DNA from: CAJKWP01 sp964554475
GTDB lineage: Bacteria; Bacillota; Clostridia; Christensenellales; UBA1242
Assembly (NCBI GenBank): GCA_964554475.1
Contig: CAZKOT010000001.1
Coordinates: forward strand, 1-64,000
DNA length: 64,000 nt
Direction: 5' to 3'
Below the pieces are notes generated by a model, which did not search any database, was not told where the DNA came from, and was given only the letters and a program-made list of their open reading frames with translations. Shown here in pieces: positions 54,844-63,056 of the stretch (its first letter is position 1; every line of letters starts with the position of its first letter). A program made the position numbers and the translations under genes.

Positions 54844-56520
54844 ATGGATATAAAATTAGAAATTGCAAAATTAATTACAATCGAAGGTAAAAACGAAAAA
54901 GAAATTAAAGAACTGATTTCGTTTGCTCCTTCAAATGAAATGGGAGATTATGCTCTTCCATGTTTTTCAATGGCAAAAGAAAAGAAAATTTCTCCACAAA
55001 TTATTGCAAAAGAAATACAATCAAATTTAGTGAAAAATAATTTAATAAAAAAAACCGAAATTGCGGGTGGATATTTGAATTTCTTTTTAAATAGAAAAGA
55101 GATTGCAAAAATGGTTTTAAAAGAAAGTGTTTTACCTAGCTTTTTTTGTGAAAATCTTGGAAAAAATAAAATTGCGTGTATTGAATACTCATCGGTTAAT
55201 TTGGCAAAGTTTATGCATATTGGGCATTATAATTGCACAATCTTAGGAGAGTGTATTGCTCGTCTTCATGAGTTTTTGGGCTATAAAGTAATTAGAATTA
55301 ATTATTTAGGAGATTACGGAACACCATTTGGAAAAATGGTTTTAGCTTTTCAGATGTGGGGCAAAAAAGAAGACATTGAAAAAGAAGGGGTCGCAGCAAT
55401 TCAAAAACTTTACATTCGGTTTAATCAAGAAGAACGAGATGAACTTCTTGAAAAAGCACGTGCCGTCTCTAAAAAAATTGAAGAGAAAGAGGGCGAAGAG
55501 TACTTGATTTACAAATGGTTTATTGAAATTTCAACAAAAGAAGCAAAAAAAATCATTGAAAGACTGGGAATTAAATTTGATGATTGGAGAGGAGAAAGCA
55601 CTTACAACAAACAACTAAAAAACATAGTTGCAGAATTAAAAGAAAAAGGATTAGCAAAGAATAGCGAAGGGGCTGTTATTGTTGATTTAAGTGATGTTGG
55701 CTATGGAGTTGCCGTTGTAGAACGAAAAGACGGAGGAAGTCTCTACTTAACTCGTGATTTAGTGGCAATTGAAGACAGATTTAATCTTTACAACTTTGAT
55801 AAACATATTTATGTAACAGGATTAGCACAGAATCAGCACTTTGAAAATATTTTTGAAATTTGCAAAAGACTTAAAAGACCTTATGCGAAAAAATTACAAC
55901 ATATTGGTTACGGGATTTTTTCAATGCCCGAAGGAAAAATCGCTAGTCGTTTCGGTAAACAGGCTATTTTGGAAGAAATTTTAGAATTTGCAAACAAAAA
56001 AGCGCGTGAAATCATTTCAGGAAGAAAATTTTCAATTGAAGATGAGAAAAAAGTCGCTGATGTTATTGCACAAGGTGCAATGGCATTTTCAATTTTAAAA
56101 ATTGAAACAATTAAAGATAAAGTTTTTGATCTTAAAAGTGCAATTTCTTTTGACGGCGACACGGCACCTTACATTCAATACACCTATGCAAGATGCTGTA
56201 GTTTACTTCGAAAACGAACCCTAAAAGAAAAAGAAATTTCGAATTTTTCATTTTTTGAAAACATAAACGCTTTTACAATTTTAAAAGAGATTAATAATTT
56301 CAAACAAACAATTATAGATTCTTATAAAAACAATGAACCTTGCTATATAGCAAGAAGTATTCTTAATATTGCAAAAAATTTTAATGCTTTTTATAATAAT
56401 GGGGAAAAAATTATTTCCTCCGAAAATGAGAACGAAAAATTGGCTCTCGTTACTATTGTTCAAAAAACACTTAAGTTGGGATTAAATTTACTTTGTATTG
56501 AAACACTGGAAGAGATGTAA
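54844..56520 (+). CDS. argS: Arginyl-tRNA synthetase
   Basis: 558 residues from the ATG at 54844; an in-frame GTG three codons earlier is possible. It charges tRNA-Arg with arginine. It has an N-terminal tRNA-recognition domain (~1-90, 'EMGDYALPCFSMAKE'), a Rossmann domain with the HIGH motif as 'FMHIGHYNC', 'INYLGDYGTPFGKM', and an anticodon-binding DALR-type domain ('PYIQYTYARCCSLLRK'). The KMSKS loop is degenerate ('EGKIASRFGK'), as in many arginyl enzymes. It is monocistronic. The ribosome-binding site is weak (GAGTGAG). Confidence 0.95.
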   Translation: MDIKLEIAKLITIEGKNEKEIKELISFAPSNEMGDYALPCFSMAKEKKISPQIIAKEIQSNLVKNNLIKKTEIAGGYLNFFLNRKEIAKMVLKESVLPSFFCENLGKNKIACIEYSSVNLAKFMHIGHYNCTILGECIARLHEFLGYKVIRINYLGDYGTPFGKMVLAFQMWGKKEDIEKEGVAAIQKLYIRFNQEERDELLEKARAVSKKIEEKEGEEYLIYKWFIEISTKEAKKIIERLGIKFDDWRGESTYNKQLKNIVAELKEKGLAKNSEGAVIVDLSDVGYGVAVVERKDGGSLYLTRDLVAIEDRFNLYNFDKHIYVTGLAQNQHFENIFEICKRLKRPYAKKLQHIGYGIFSMPEGKIASRFGKQAILEEILEFANKKAREIISGRKFSIEDEKKVADVIAQGAMAFSILKIETIKDKVFDLKSAISFDGDTAPYIQYTYARCCSLLRKRTLKEKEISNFSFFENINAFTILKEINNFKQTIIDSYKNNEPCYIARSILNIAKNFNAFYNNGEKIISSENENEKLALVTIVQKTLKLGLNLLCIETLEEM

Positions 56521-56580
56521 GTGATTTTAAATTTGGTTTATTTATGGTTTTTATTTAATTGGAAATACTAAACATATTAT

Positions 56581-56609
56581 TTGACTTTGAAAAGGTTTAA
56601 GACTAAAAT
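56581..56609 (+). promoter_or_regulatory. Promoter of the M6 protease gene, predicting a leaderless mRNA
   Basis: TTGACT (56581-56586), a 17-base spacer and TAAAAT (56604-56609). The expected start site coincides with the ATG at 56616, and no Shine-Dalgarno sequence precedes it. Confidence 0.72.
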
Positions 56610-56615
56610 TTATTT

Positions 56616-59600
56616 ATGAAATTTTCCAATTTATCAAAAAAGAATTTTAAATCTTTTATATTTCTTTTTATTACTTTTGCACTATTTTTTTGTGCAGGAC
56701 TTGTTTTTTATTGTGATAAAGAAAACAGAAACGAAAGTAGCAATAATTACGATTACACTTACACACAAAAAATAAACAATCTTGCTGAAAGTGTAGGCTT
56801 TTCCGCTCCCCTTCAAAGTTTTTACGAATACGGAGGTTCCCCAATTACTGTTTATAATTTTTTGGTTGTAGCGCGTTTTAATGGCGAAGCTGAAAAGATG
56901 ACTTCACAAACAACTTTGGATATGGGAACTCCTTCAACCGCTGATGATATTACCTTAACCCACTATGAATTAATTGACAGAATGTTTAATTCAACTTCAG
57001 AATATTCTGTAAAAAGATATTATCAAGAAATTTCAAATGGAAGATTAAATTTGCAAACAATTTTTGTTATAGGGGAAACCTCATTACAATTAACTCAAAC
57101 AAGGTCCGAATGCGGAAACAAAGATTATAATGGTGGAACAGGATATGATCCAAATGCAACTCACACTTTTGGCGGATACACAGCAAAAGTTTCAGAATTA
57201 ATTGAATACGAAATTTTAAATCAAATTTGCGGCGAGGCAACAGATTTTATTGAGGATTATTATCCCGCTACTTCGGATTTCAATAATGATAACTATATTG
57301 ACAGTATTTCGATATTATTACTTCCCGACCCTTACGATACTTCCATAAATCCGGATGACCCTGGCGAAGTGGTAATTAATTGGGCAGATTTATTATGGGC
57401 ACACAGCAATAATGTTAATTTGTGGGCAATTAACACTTATGGTTCATCTTTTACATCATTAGGTTACGATTGTGATATTGAAAATTTTCGATACACTTAC
57501 AATTTTGAAACAATTGATGCGGGGAAATATATGATGGAACGACTTGATTTGTTTAACCCTAATCCTAGTGGTTACCCCAAAAACAATACAGCAGTTCATG
57601 AGTTAGGGCATGTCTTAGGTTGGCCTGATTATTACATGTATTATGGAACAGGTTGGCCTGCAACTGACTCGGAAGAAGACACGAGAGCTGTTGATGGTTG
57701 GGACATCATGAGTTACAATCATTTTGGTTACCCACAATATCCTTTAACTTATAACCGATTAAAACAAGATTGGTTAGATGAGCAAAATATTGTTGAAATT
57801 ATGGCAAACGGAGAATATTCAATTAAACCAACAAATTATGAAAAAATTGCCGAACTTGAATCTATTGAAGTTGAAAATGATGATTTACCACAAAACAGAG
57901 TTTTTGCTTACAAAATTCAATCTACCATTTATCCCGAACAATCAATTTGGCTTGAATACAGAAAACAGTATGAAGGATCTTTTGAAAATAACGATGATGC
58001 TGTTGCAAGTGAAGGTTTAATTGTTTACCGTGTTGACGAAGGATTTAATGCGGCGGCAGGTTATGAAGATTATCTCTCTGCCGGAAATGTTGGAGCAGTC
58101 CCTTACAATGTTTATGTTTTTCGCAACCAACCGGTTTTACCAATTTCACAAGAATACATAAAAACCCGCTACTCTGCACCCTTAAATTTGGATAACAGCA
58201 GTATGGGAGACGAAGCATTACACACGGGTGTTTACACTCCATTAGGAGAAAGAACTTTTACTGCATGTGATATTACTTGGCAAGATTATCCTTCAGGACT
58301 TTCCCAAAGTCAAATAACATCTTCACAAGTAAGCTTTCCAGACAGTGAAATTGTAATTGAAATTACTTCAATAAATCCAACAACTCATGAATTGATTTTT
58401 CAAATTACGTGGGAAGAATTAGCACCAGAAAGCACAGCTATTTTAAGAGAAGATTTCGTAGATTCAAATCTTTATGACAAACTTTTAGATTTAGCAGGCA
58501 AAGAACAAAGTGAAACACTTTTTTCAAATGATTTAATTGAAGAAGAAAGTCTTGATTTATCAAATGGAAATTACACCAGTTTAGAAGGTTTTGAGCAATT
58601 ATATTTTTACAATCTTCAAGTTGTTAATTTAGCAAACAATCAATTAAATAATATTATACAAATCAATAACATTGCAAACAATAATCCAAATGCAAAATTT
58701 ATCCTTGTGGGAAATAGATTTGTTCTTTCAAGTTTAAATTTAGAAAACGAACTCCGTAATTTAAAATATATTTGGGGATTTCAAAAACAAATTTTTCCTC
58801 ATGAGCAAAATTATTTAAGCGAAAATTACCTAATCAATGCGTCAGTATCATTTTCGTATTTTTGGCATGATAATTATTATTCTTCTTTTTCTTCAACAAA
58901 TCTATCATTTTTCATAAATGACTCATTGGTTAGTAGTTCATTAAATATTCAAACTTTAAATTGCGTTACAGGAACAAACACTTTTGTTTTTAACGGAACG
59001 GGTGAACAAAATTTTTCATCAACTTTGAGCATTACTTTAATCAGCGCAACTCTTTCAAGTGAGATTCAAGACATTGAAAGAAAGGGTGAAATGCCTTATG
59101 TTATTATAAATGGTACAAGTGAGACGGTAACAATCACACGGAATCCCGAAAACATTTCAACCGATACAGTAAGTGATTATTTCAGTGTAATTTGGACAAT
59201 TCAATTAACATCAAAACCTGCTGTTAGTGTGACTATTGAACGTCTTAATTACTTTAGAATAATTGATACAGTTTCTCCCGAAATTACAATTTTAGGTGAA
59301 GAGCAAATTAATATACTCCAAGGCGAAAGTATAGCATTACCAACAAAAGAATTGCAAATTGATGACAGCGGAGAAATCGACCTAGATTACACTTTTATAT
59401 CCTCACCTCTTGGAACTGAAACTAATTATTGGACAAAAACCTATTATGAAATAATTTTTAATAGTGAAACAGAAACCATAGAAATTATTGACACATTAAC
59501 AACTCTTACAGGAAGTGAAGAAGAGGGATTGTATGCTATTGGTTATCAGTGTTTTGATGGCTCTGGAAACAGTTCAGAAATTGTTTATAGACGTGTTTTC

Positions 59601-60338
59601 ATTACACTTTCACTTATAGACACTCAAGCACCAAATATTGCTCTTTTGGGAAATGAAGTAATATATTTAAACAAAGATGCAGAATTTTTAGATGATGGAA
59701 TTAATGTTTGGGACAATTTTGACGCAGATGCTCAACTTACAATTATTGTAAATTTATATGTAAAAAATGATGGCGAATTTGATTTAATTGAAACAAATGA
59801 TGTCAGTGGAATTTATTATTTTAATTTTACTCCAACCATATGTGGAGAATATCTTTTAAGTTATCAAGCAACTGACACCTCCGAAAATGAATCCGAAATT
59901 ATTTCAAGAACAATTCACGTTATTCACCAACCTTTGTCATCATTAGAAATTGAACCCATTAATTACGCCACGCAGTATAAAACGGGCACTAGTGTGGAAT
60001 TTCAAATAGACTTATCACAGTACTCTTCAACTGACTACAATTTTGATTCTATTTTCATTTGGTATGTTAACGGAATAGAAGTTCAACGAGGGACAGAAAA
60101 AACTCTTACTTATGAATTTCAAACACCTGGAGAATACACAGTATCAGTAAGTGTGGAGAATCTAACAGAACTTGGAATAATTGAAATTGTTGACGGACAA
60201 GCATACACTGTAATAGTGGTTAGTTCCACAGTTTTTGAACAATATGGAATATATATTATCGCAGGTGGTATAATCTTAATTGTCATTTTCATTGTTATTT
60301 CTGTTGTAATAAACAGACGAAGAAAATTTTATTTTTAA
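56616..60338 (+). CDS. Exported M6-family metalloprotease with Ig-like modules and C-terminal anchor
   Basis: 1240 residues. An N-terminal signal or anchor (~14-32) is followed by an M6 (immune inhibitor A-like) peptidase domain. The zinc site is H-E-L-G-H at residues 328-332, continuing V-L-G-W-P-D-Y, with downstream 'GWDIMSYN' (Met-turn) and 'KQDWL'. Residues ~640-710 form one or two LRR-like turns ('LQVVNLANNQLNNI'). Residues ~890-1130 hold two beta modules of 'DT..P.I.L.G' type (DUF5011-like). A PKD-like unit ('TPGEYTVSVSVEN') precedes a single C-terminal membrane helix and R-R-R-K tail, as in the 2680-residue protein. It probably degrades extracellular host or competitor proteins. Confidence 0.88.
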   Translation: MKFSNLSKKNFKSFIFLFITFALFFCAGLVFYCDKENRNESSNNYDYTYTQKINNLAESVGFSAPLQSFYEYGGSPITVYNFLVVARFNGEAEKMTSQTTLDMGTPSTADDITLTHYELIDRMFNSTSEYSVKRYYQEISNGRLNLQTIFVIGETSLQLTQTRSECGNKDYNGGTGYDPNATHTFGGYTAKVSELIEYEILNQICGEATDFIEDYYPATSDFNNDNYIDSISILLLPDPYDTSINPDDPGEVVINWADLLWAHSNNVNLWAINTYGSSFTSLGYDCDIENFRYTYNFETIDAGKYMMERLDLFNPNPSGYPKNNTAVHELGHVLGWPDYYMYYGTGWPATDSEEDTRAVDGWDIMSYNHFGYPQYPLTYNRLKQDWLDEQNIVEIMANGEYSIKPTNYEKIAELESIEVENDDLPQNRVFAYKIQSTIYPEQSIWLEYRKQYEGSFENNDDAVASEGLIVYRVDEGFNAAAGYEDYLSAGNVGAVPYNVYVFRNQPVLPISQEYIKTRYSAPLNLDNSSMGDEALHTGVYTPLGERTFTACDITWQDYPSGLSQSQITSSQVSFPDSEIVIEITSINPTTHELIFQITWEELAPESTAILREDFVDSNLYDKLLDLAGKEQSETLFSNDLIEEESLDLSNGNYTSLEGFEQLYFYNLQVVNLANNQLNNIIQINNIANNNPNAKFILVGNRFVLSSLNLENELRNLKYIWGFQKQIFPHEQNYLSENYLINASVSFSYFWHDNYYSSFSSTNLSFFINDSLVSSSLNIQTLNCVTGTNTFVFNGTGEQNFSSTLSITLISATLSSEIQDIERKGEMPYVIINGTSETVTITRNPENISTDTVSDYFSVIWTIQLTSKPAVSVTIERLNYFRIIDTVSPEITILGEEQINILQGESIALPTKELQIDDSGEIDLDYTFISSPLGTETNYWTKTYYEIIFNSETETIEIIDTLTTLTGSEEEGLYAIGYQCFDGSGNSSEIVYRRVFITLSLIDTQAPNIALLGNEVIYLNKDAEFLDDGINVWDNFDADAQLTIIVNLYVKNDGEFDLIETNDVSGIYYFNFTPTICGEYLLSYQATDTSENESEIISRTIHVIHQPLSSLEIEPINYATQYKTGTSVEFQIDLSQYSSTDYNFDSIFIWYVNGIEVQRGTEKTLTYEFQTPGEYTVSVSVENLTELGIIEIVDGQAYTVIVVSSTVFEQYGIYIIAGGIILIVIFIVISVVINRRRKFYF

Positions 60339-60349
60339 AATTTATACGA

Positions 60350-60472
60350 ATAAAATGCGGCAGCATTTAGATCAAACGAAGTTTGGCCGTGTGAGGTTAT
60401 GAGAGAAAAGAAGGTTTAATGGCTAAAATGCGAAAGCATTCATGTCCGCGTTAAAATTTATTGTCTCTCATA
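60350..60472 (+). ncRNA. Candidate structured RNA element
   Basis: This 120-bp block is visibly richer in G+C than its surroundings and folds locally. AAATGC-GGCA-GCATTT lies at 60353-60368, CAAAC-GAA-GTTTG at 60373-60385, and AATGC-GAAA-GCATT (a GNRA tetraloop) at 60427-60440. A 9-bp outer stem, TATGAGAGA (60398-60406) with TCTCTCATA (60464-60472), encloses the third hairpin. It matches no RNA family that I recognise, and the strand is a guess. It lies 12 bp after the M6 protease stop. Confidence 0.35.
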
Positions 60473-60621
60473 TCTTCAAAAAACAACAAATTATTTTAAA
60501 AATTTCCATAAATCGTTTGCATTTTTATTTTTATTCTTGTTATAATGTGAACATAAAATGTTTTAACAATTTAATAATTTGTTTGGCAACTGACCTGCCA
60601 AATTATGTATTATTAATTAAT

Positions 60622-60808
60622 TTGTGGAAATGTGGATAACTTTGCTAATTTGCATAATGTTTTCCACATTTTTTTATTTTTTTTGAGAAAAGTATAAATA
60701 TTTAACTATATGAATAAATATAAGGTTGTGGAAATGTGGATAACTTGTACCCGTTAGAACATAATTAAGACTTTATCAAATGTTTTCAATTGACAAAAAT
60801 GTGGATAA
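60622..60808 (+). promoter_or_regulatory. Cluster of three perfect DnaA boxes
   Basis: TGTGGATAA (complement TTATCCACA, the consensus DnaA box) occurs at 60631-60639, 60735-60743 and 60800-60808, all in the same orientation. The first two lie within a 21-bp exact direct repeat (60622-60642 and 60726-60746), offset by 104 bp. A near-match in the opposite orientation (TTTTCCACA) is at 60660-60668. AT-rich DNA separates the first two. It could be a DnaA-regulated promoter region or a replication-origin-like site. Confidence 0.65.
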
Positions 60809-60818
60809 CGTTTACAAT
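60790..60818 (+). promoter_or_regulatory. Promoter of the mini-RNase III operon with an embedded DnaA box
   Basis: TTGACA (60790-60795), a 17-base spacer and TACAAT (60813-60818). The spacer contains a full DnaA box at 60800-60808, so bound DnaA would compete directly with RNA polymerase. Confidence 0.7.
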
Positions 60819-60893
60819 AAAAACACTCATGAAATAATTATGCATTACTACAATTTAAAAGCTTTAAAAATATATGTTAATTAGGAGAATATT

Positions 60894-61289
60894 ATCAATA
60901 TTAAAGAATTAAACCCTATCGTTTTAGCATTTATTGGTGATGCTGTTCACACACTTTTTATTCGTAAAAGTGTTATTAATTTCAATGATACTTCAATAAA
61001 AAATTATAATCGCTTGACTTCAAAATTTTGTAGTGCAGTCTGGCAAGCAAAGGTTTTAGATGAAATTCGAAACACTTTAACAGAAAACGAAAATGAAATA
61101 ATAAGAAAAGCAAGAAACTCTAAAACTAATAATATTGCAAAAAACACAAGTATTGAAGAATATAAAAAAGCAACATCACTTGAGGCCTTAATAGGATTTC
61201 TATATCTAAATAGAGATGAAAAAAGACTGGAAGAAATATTAACTTGTTGTTTAAAAGGAATTGAAAATGCTGATTTCGGGAAAAAATAG
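60894..61289 (+). CDS. mrnC: Mini-ribonuclease III, apparent non-AUG start
   Basis: About 132 residues. Homology extends well upstream of the first conventional start (TTG 61014): 'LNPIVLAFIGDAVHTLFIRK' is the family's N-terminal active-site block with the catalytic Asp in G-D-A-V. 'SLEALIGFLYLNRDEKRLEEIL' carries the second metal-binding Glu. A stop at 60882 bounds the frame, and AGGAG (60883-60887) is followed by ATT (60891) and ATC (60894), with no ATG/GTG/TTG available. The start must therefore be ATC or ATT. The enzyme matures 23S rRNA ends. It is first in the mrnC-rlmB-sigH cluster. Confidence 0.85.
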   Translation: MNIKELNPIVLAFIGDAVHTLFIRKSVINFNDTSIKNYNRLTSKFCSAVWQAKVLDEIRNTLTENENEIIRKARNSKTNNIAKNTSIEEYKKATSLEALIGFLYLNRDEKRLEEILTCCLKGIENADFGKK

Positions 61290-61971
61290 TGTTTTTGAAG
61301 CAATTCAAAACGAAAAAACAATCAATAAAATTCAAATTTTGAAAAATGCACATGGATTTGAAAAAATAATTCAAATCGCAAAAGAAAAAGGTGTGCGTTT
61401 TGAATTTGTTGACAGGGTAGTTTTAGACAAGCAATTACAAAATCATCAAAATGTTATTGCTGAAGTAATTGATTTTGTTTACAGCAGTATTGAAGAATTG
61501 CTTAAAAAAGACAACAAAGAACAACTAATAGTAATTTTGGATGGAATTGAAGACCCTCACAATTTCGGAGCAATAATAAGAAATTGCGAGTGTGCAGGTG
61601 TCGACGGAATTATAATTTCAAAGCATAGGGCAGTTCCAATTAATGACACTGTTTTAAAAGCAAGTGCTGGAGCGGTCGCAAATGTAAAAATTGCAAGGAT
61701 AACAAACATCAATCAAGCAATTGAAGAATTAAAAGAAAATGGATTTTGGATTTATGCCTGTGAGGCTGATGGAAAAAATGTTTACCAAACAAAATTAAAT
61801 GGTAAAATTGCTATTATTATAGGAAATGAAGGATTTGGAATAAGCAAATTAACCAAAGAAAAAGCAGATGAAAAAATTTCAATTCCACTTTACGGAAAAA
61901 TTAATTCGCTTAATGCTTCGGTGGCATGTGGAATAATTCTTTTTGAAATTTTAAGACAAAAAAATCAATAA
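61267..61971 (+). CDS. rlmB: 23S rRNA (guanosine-2'-O-)-methyltransferase, RlmB/TrmH family
   Basis: 234 residues from the ATG at 61267 (AAGGA 7-8 bases upstream). The gene overlaps mrnC by 23 bases, indicating translational coupling. A small N-terminal substrate-binding domain (~1-70, 'ISGKNSVFEAIQNEKTINKI') precedes the knotted SPOUT domain. Motif 1 is 'NFGAIIRNCECAGVDGIII', motif 2 'IIIGNEGFGIS' and motif 3 'SLNASVACGIILFEI'. It methylates a ribose in 23S rRNA using S-adenosylmethionine. Confidence 0.95.
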   Translation: MLISGKNSVFEAIQNEKTINKIQILKNAHGFEKIIQIAKEKGVRFEFVDRVVLDKQLQNHQNVIAEVIDFVYSSIEELLKKDNKEQLIVILDGIEDPHNFGAIIRNCECAGVDGIIISKHRAVPINDTVLKASAGAVANVKIARITNINQAIEELKENGFWIYACEADGKNVYQTKLNGKIAIIIGNEGFGISKLTKEKADEKISIPLYGKINSLNASVACGIILFEILRQKNQ

Positions 61972-61995
61972 CAAAATTTAGGGGATTAAGAATAA

Positions 61996-62589
61996 ATGCG
62001 TGAATTTACCAATGAAGAATTAGTTGAAAAGGTAAAAAAAGGAAATGAAGTTGCAATTGAAATTTTATTTGCCCGTTTTAAAGCGCTTTTAAACAAAATT
62101 TCGAGAAGTTTTTTTCTTTTAGGTGGCGACAACGAAGACGTTATGCAAGAAGCGATGTTAGGACTTTACAAAGCTTGCTTAAACTACAAAGGAGGAGGGG
62201 AAACTTCCTTCAAAACCTTTGCAATTCTTTGCATAAAGCGAAATATTTTAAGTGCTATAAAAAAAAATAACACCATGAAAAACAAAATTTTAAACGAAAG
62301 TATTTCATTATCCAAAATTTTTTTTAATGAGGAAGAAGATGTTACAATTTCCTGCGACATATTATATCCCGATGAAAAAATAATTGAAAACGAAAGTTAT
62401 GAAGAAGTCAAAAAATTAATTTGTTCAAAACTATCACATCTTGAATTAAAAATTTTAAATCAATTTCTCATGGGATTGTCATATGATGAAATGTCAAAAA
62501 AATTAGACGTAACCAAAAAAAGTATAGATAATGCACTAAGACGAATCAAAGTAAAATTGCAATTTCTTTTACATAGAAAAATAAAATAA
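61996..62589 (+). CDS. sigH: SigH-like sigma-70 family factor
   Basis: 197 residues with a GGGGA site upstream. Region 2 lies at ~10-85 ('LFARFKALLNKISRSFFLLGGDNEDVMQEAMLGLYKAC' with the core-binding D-x-x-Q-E pattern, then 'SFKTFAILCIKRNILSAIKK'). Region 4 lies at ~140-190 ('LSHLELKILNQFLMGLSYDEMSKKLDVTKKSIDNALRRIK', a helix-turn-helix). Gene order mrnC-rlmB-sigH matches the sigH locus of Firmicutes, where SigH starts sporulation and stationary-phase programmes. It directs RNA polymerase in the cytosol. Confidence 0.88.
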   Translation: MREFTNEELVEKVKKGNEVAIEILFARFKALLNKISRSFFLLGGDNEDVMQEAMLGLYKACLNYKGGGETSFKTFAILCIKRNILSAIKKNNTMKNKILNESISLSKIFFNEEEDVTISCDILYPDEKIIENESYEEVKKLICSKLSHLELKILNQFLMGLSYDEMSKKLDVTKKSIDNALRRIKVKLQFLLHRKIK

Positions 62590-62608
62590 TATTATTAAAT
62601 TTAAAATC

Positions 62609-62962
62609 TTAATTTTTATCAAAGGGATTATCCCTTTCTCTTTTGTTAGCTTCATGAATTTCTTTATCAAGTTCAACCGCTTGTACATTATCTCGCTTTG
62701 CGTTATTAAAATTTTCATCATTCTGTGTGTTTTTTCTTTTAAAATTAAACCCATTATCATTAATTTTAATTTTTCCTCTTTGTTTAAAAGTCATTAAAAC
62801 CATCCAAATTGCTGCAAAGCCAATTATTATATAAATCATGCGACTTAAAAAACTTGATTGTGTACCAAAAAAACCAGCAACAAAATCATATTGCATTAAT
62901 CCAATTGAAAGCCAGTTGGCAGCACCAACAAGAAGTAACACATAACAAATTAAGGTTATCAT
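62609..62962 (-). CDS. DUF378 membrane protein
   Basis: 117 residues with a GGAGTGA site before the ATG. Two membrane helices (~3-25 and ~38-60) carry the DUF378 pattern 'LLLVGAANWLSIGLMQYDFVAGFFG' (G-A-x-N-W-x-x-x-G). A hydrophilic, Asn/Lys/Asp-rich cytosolic tail of ~50 residues is longer than in most members. Function unknown. It converges on sigH, with 19 bp between the stops. Confidence 0.88.
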   Translation of the reverse strand: MITLICYVLLLVGAANWLSIGLMQYDFVAGFFGTQSSFLSRMIYIIIGFAAIWMVLMTFKQRGKIKINDNGFNFKRKNTQNDENFNNAKRDNVQAVELDKEIHEANKRERDNPFDKN

Positions 62963-63056
62963 TGCTCACTCCTTAACTTTAGTAATAAAAATAGTTTGTG
63001 CTGTAATAATTTTTTTATGCTATTTATACTTTTTTTTGGTTTTACTGCTTAATTTT

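Larger units (their letters stand above)
60339..60893. other. 555-bp intergenic region with candidate structured RNA, DnaA boxes and a promoter
   Basis: No protein gene supported. From left: a GC-richer block at 60350-60472 with several hairpins; an AT-rich tract at 60660-60720; three perfect DnaA boxes at 60631, 60735 and 60800; and a promoter at 60790-60818 leading into the mini-RNase III operon. The details are given as separate entries. Confidence 0.6.

Noticed and set aside
60600..60820. Definite chromosomal origin
   Set aside because: DnaA boxes are convincing, but dnaA, dnaN or rpmH are not nearby, and gene orientation on the left (groEL, rplI, argS pointing toward the site) does not show the expected divergence.
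61014..61289. Mini-RNase III starting at TTG 61014
   Set aside because: It would remove the conserved N-terminal block with the catalytic Asp; the homology begins near 60894 behind an AGGAG site.
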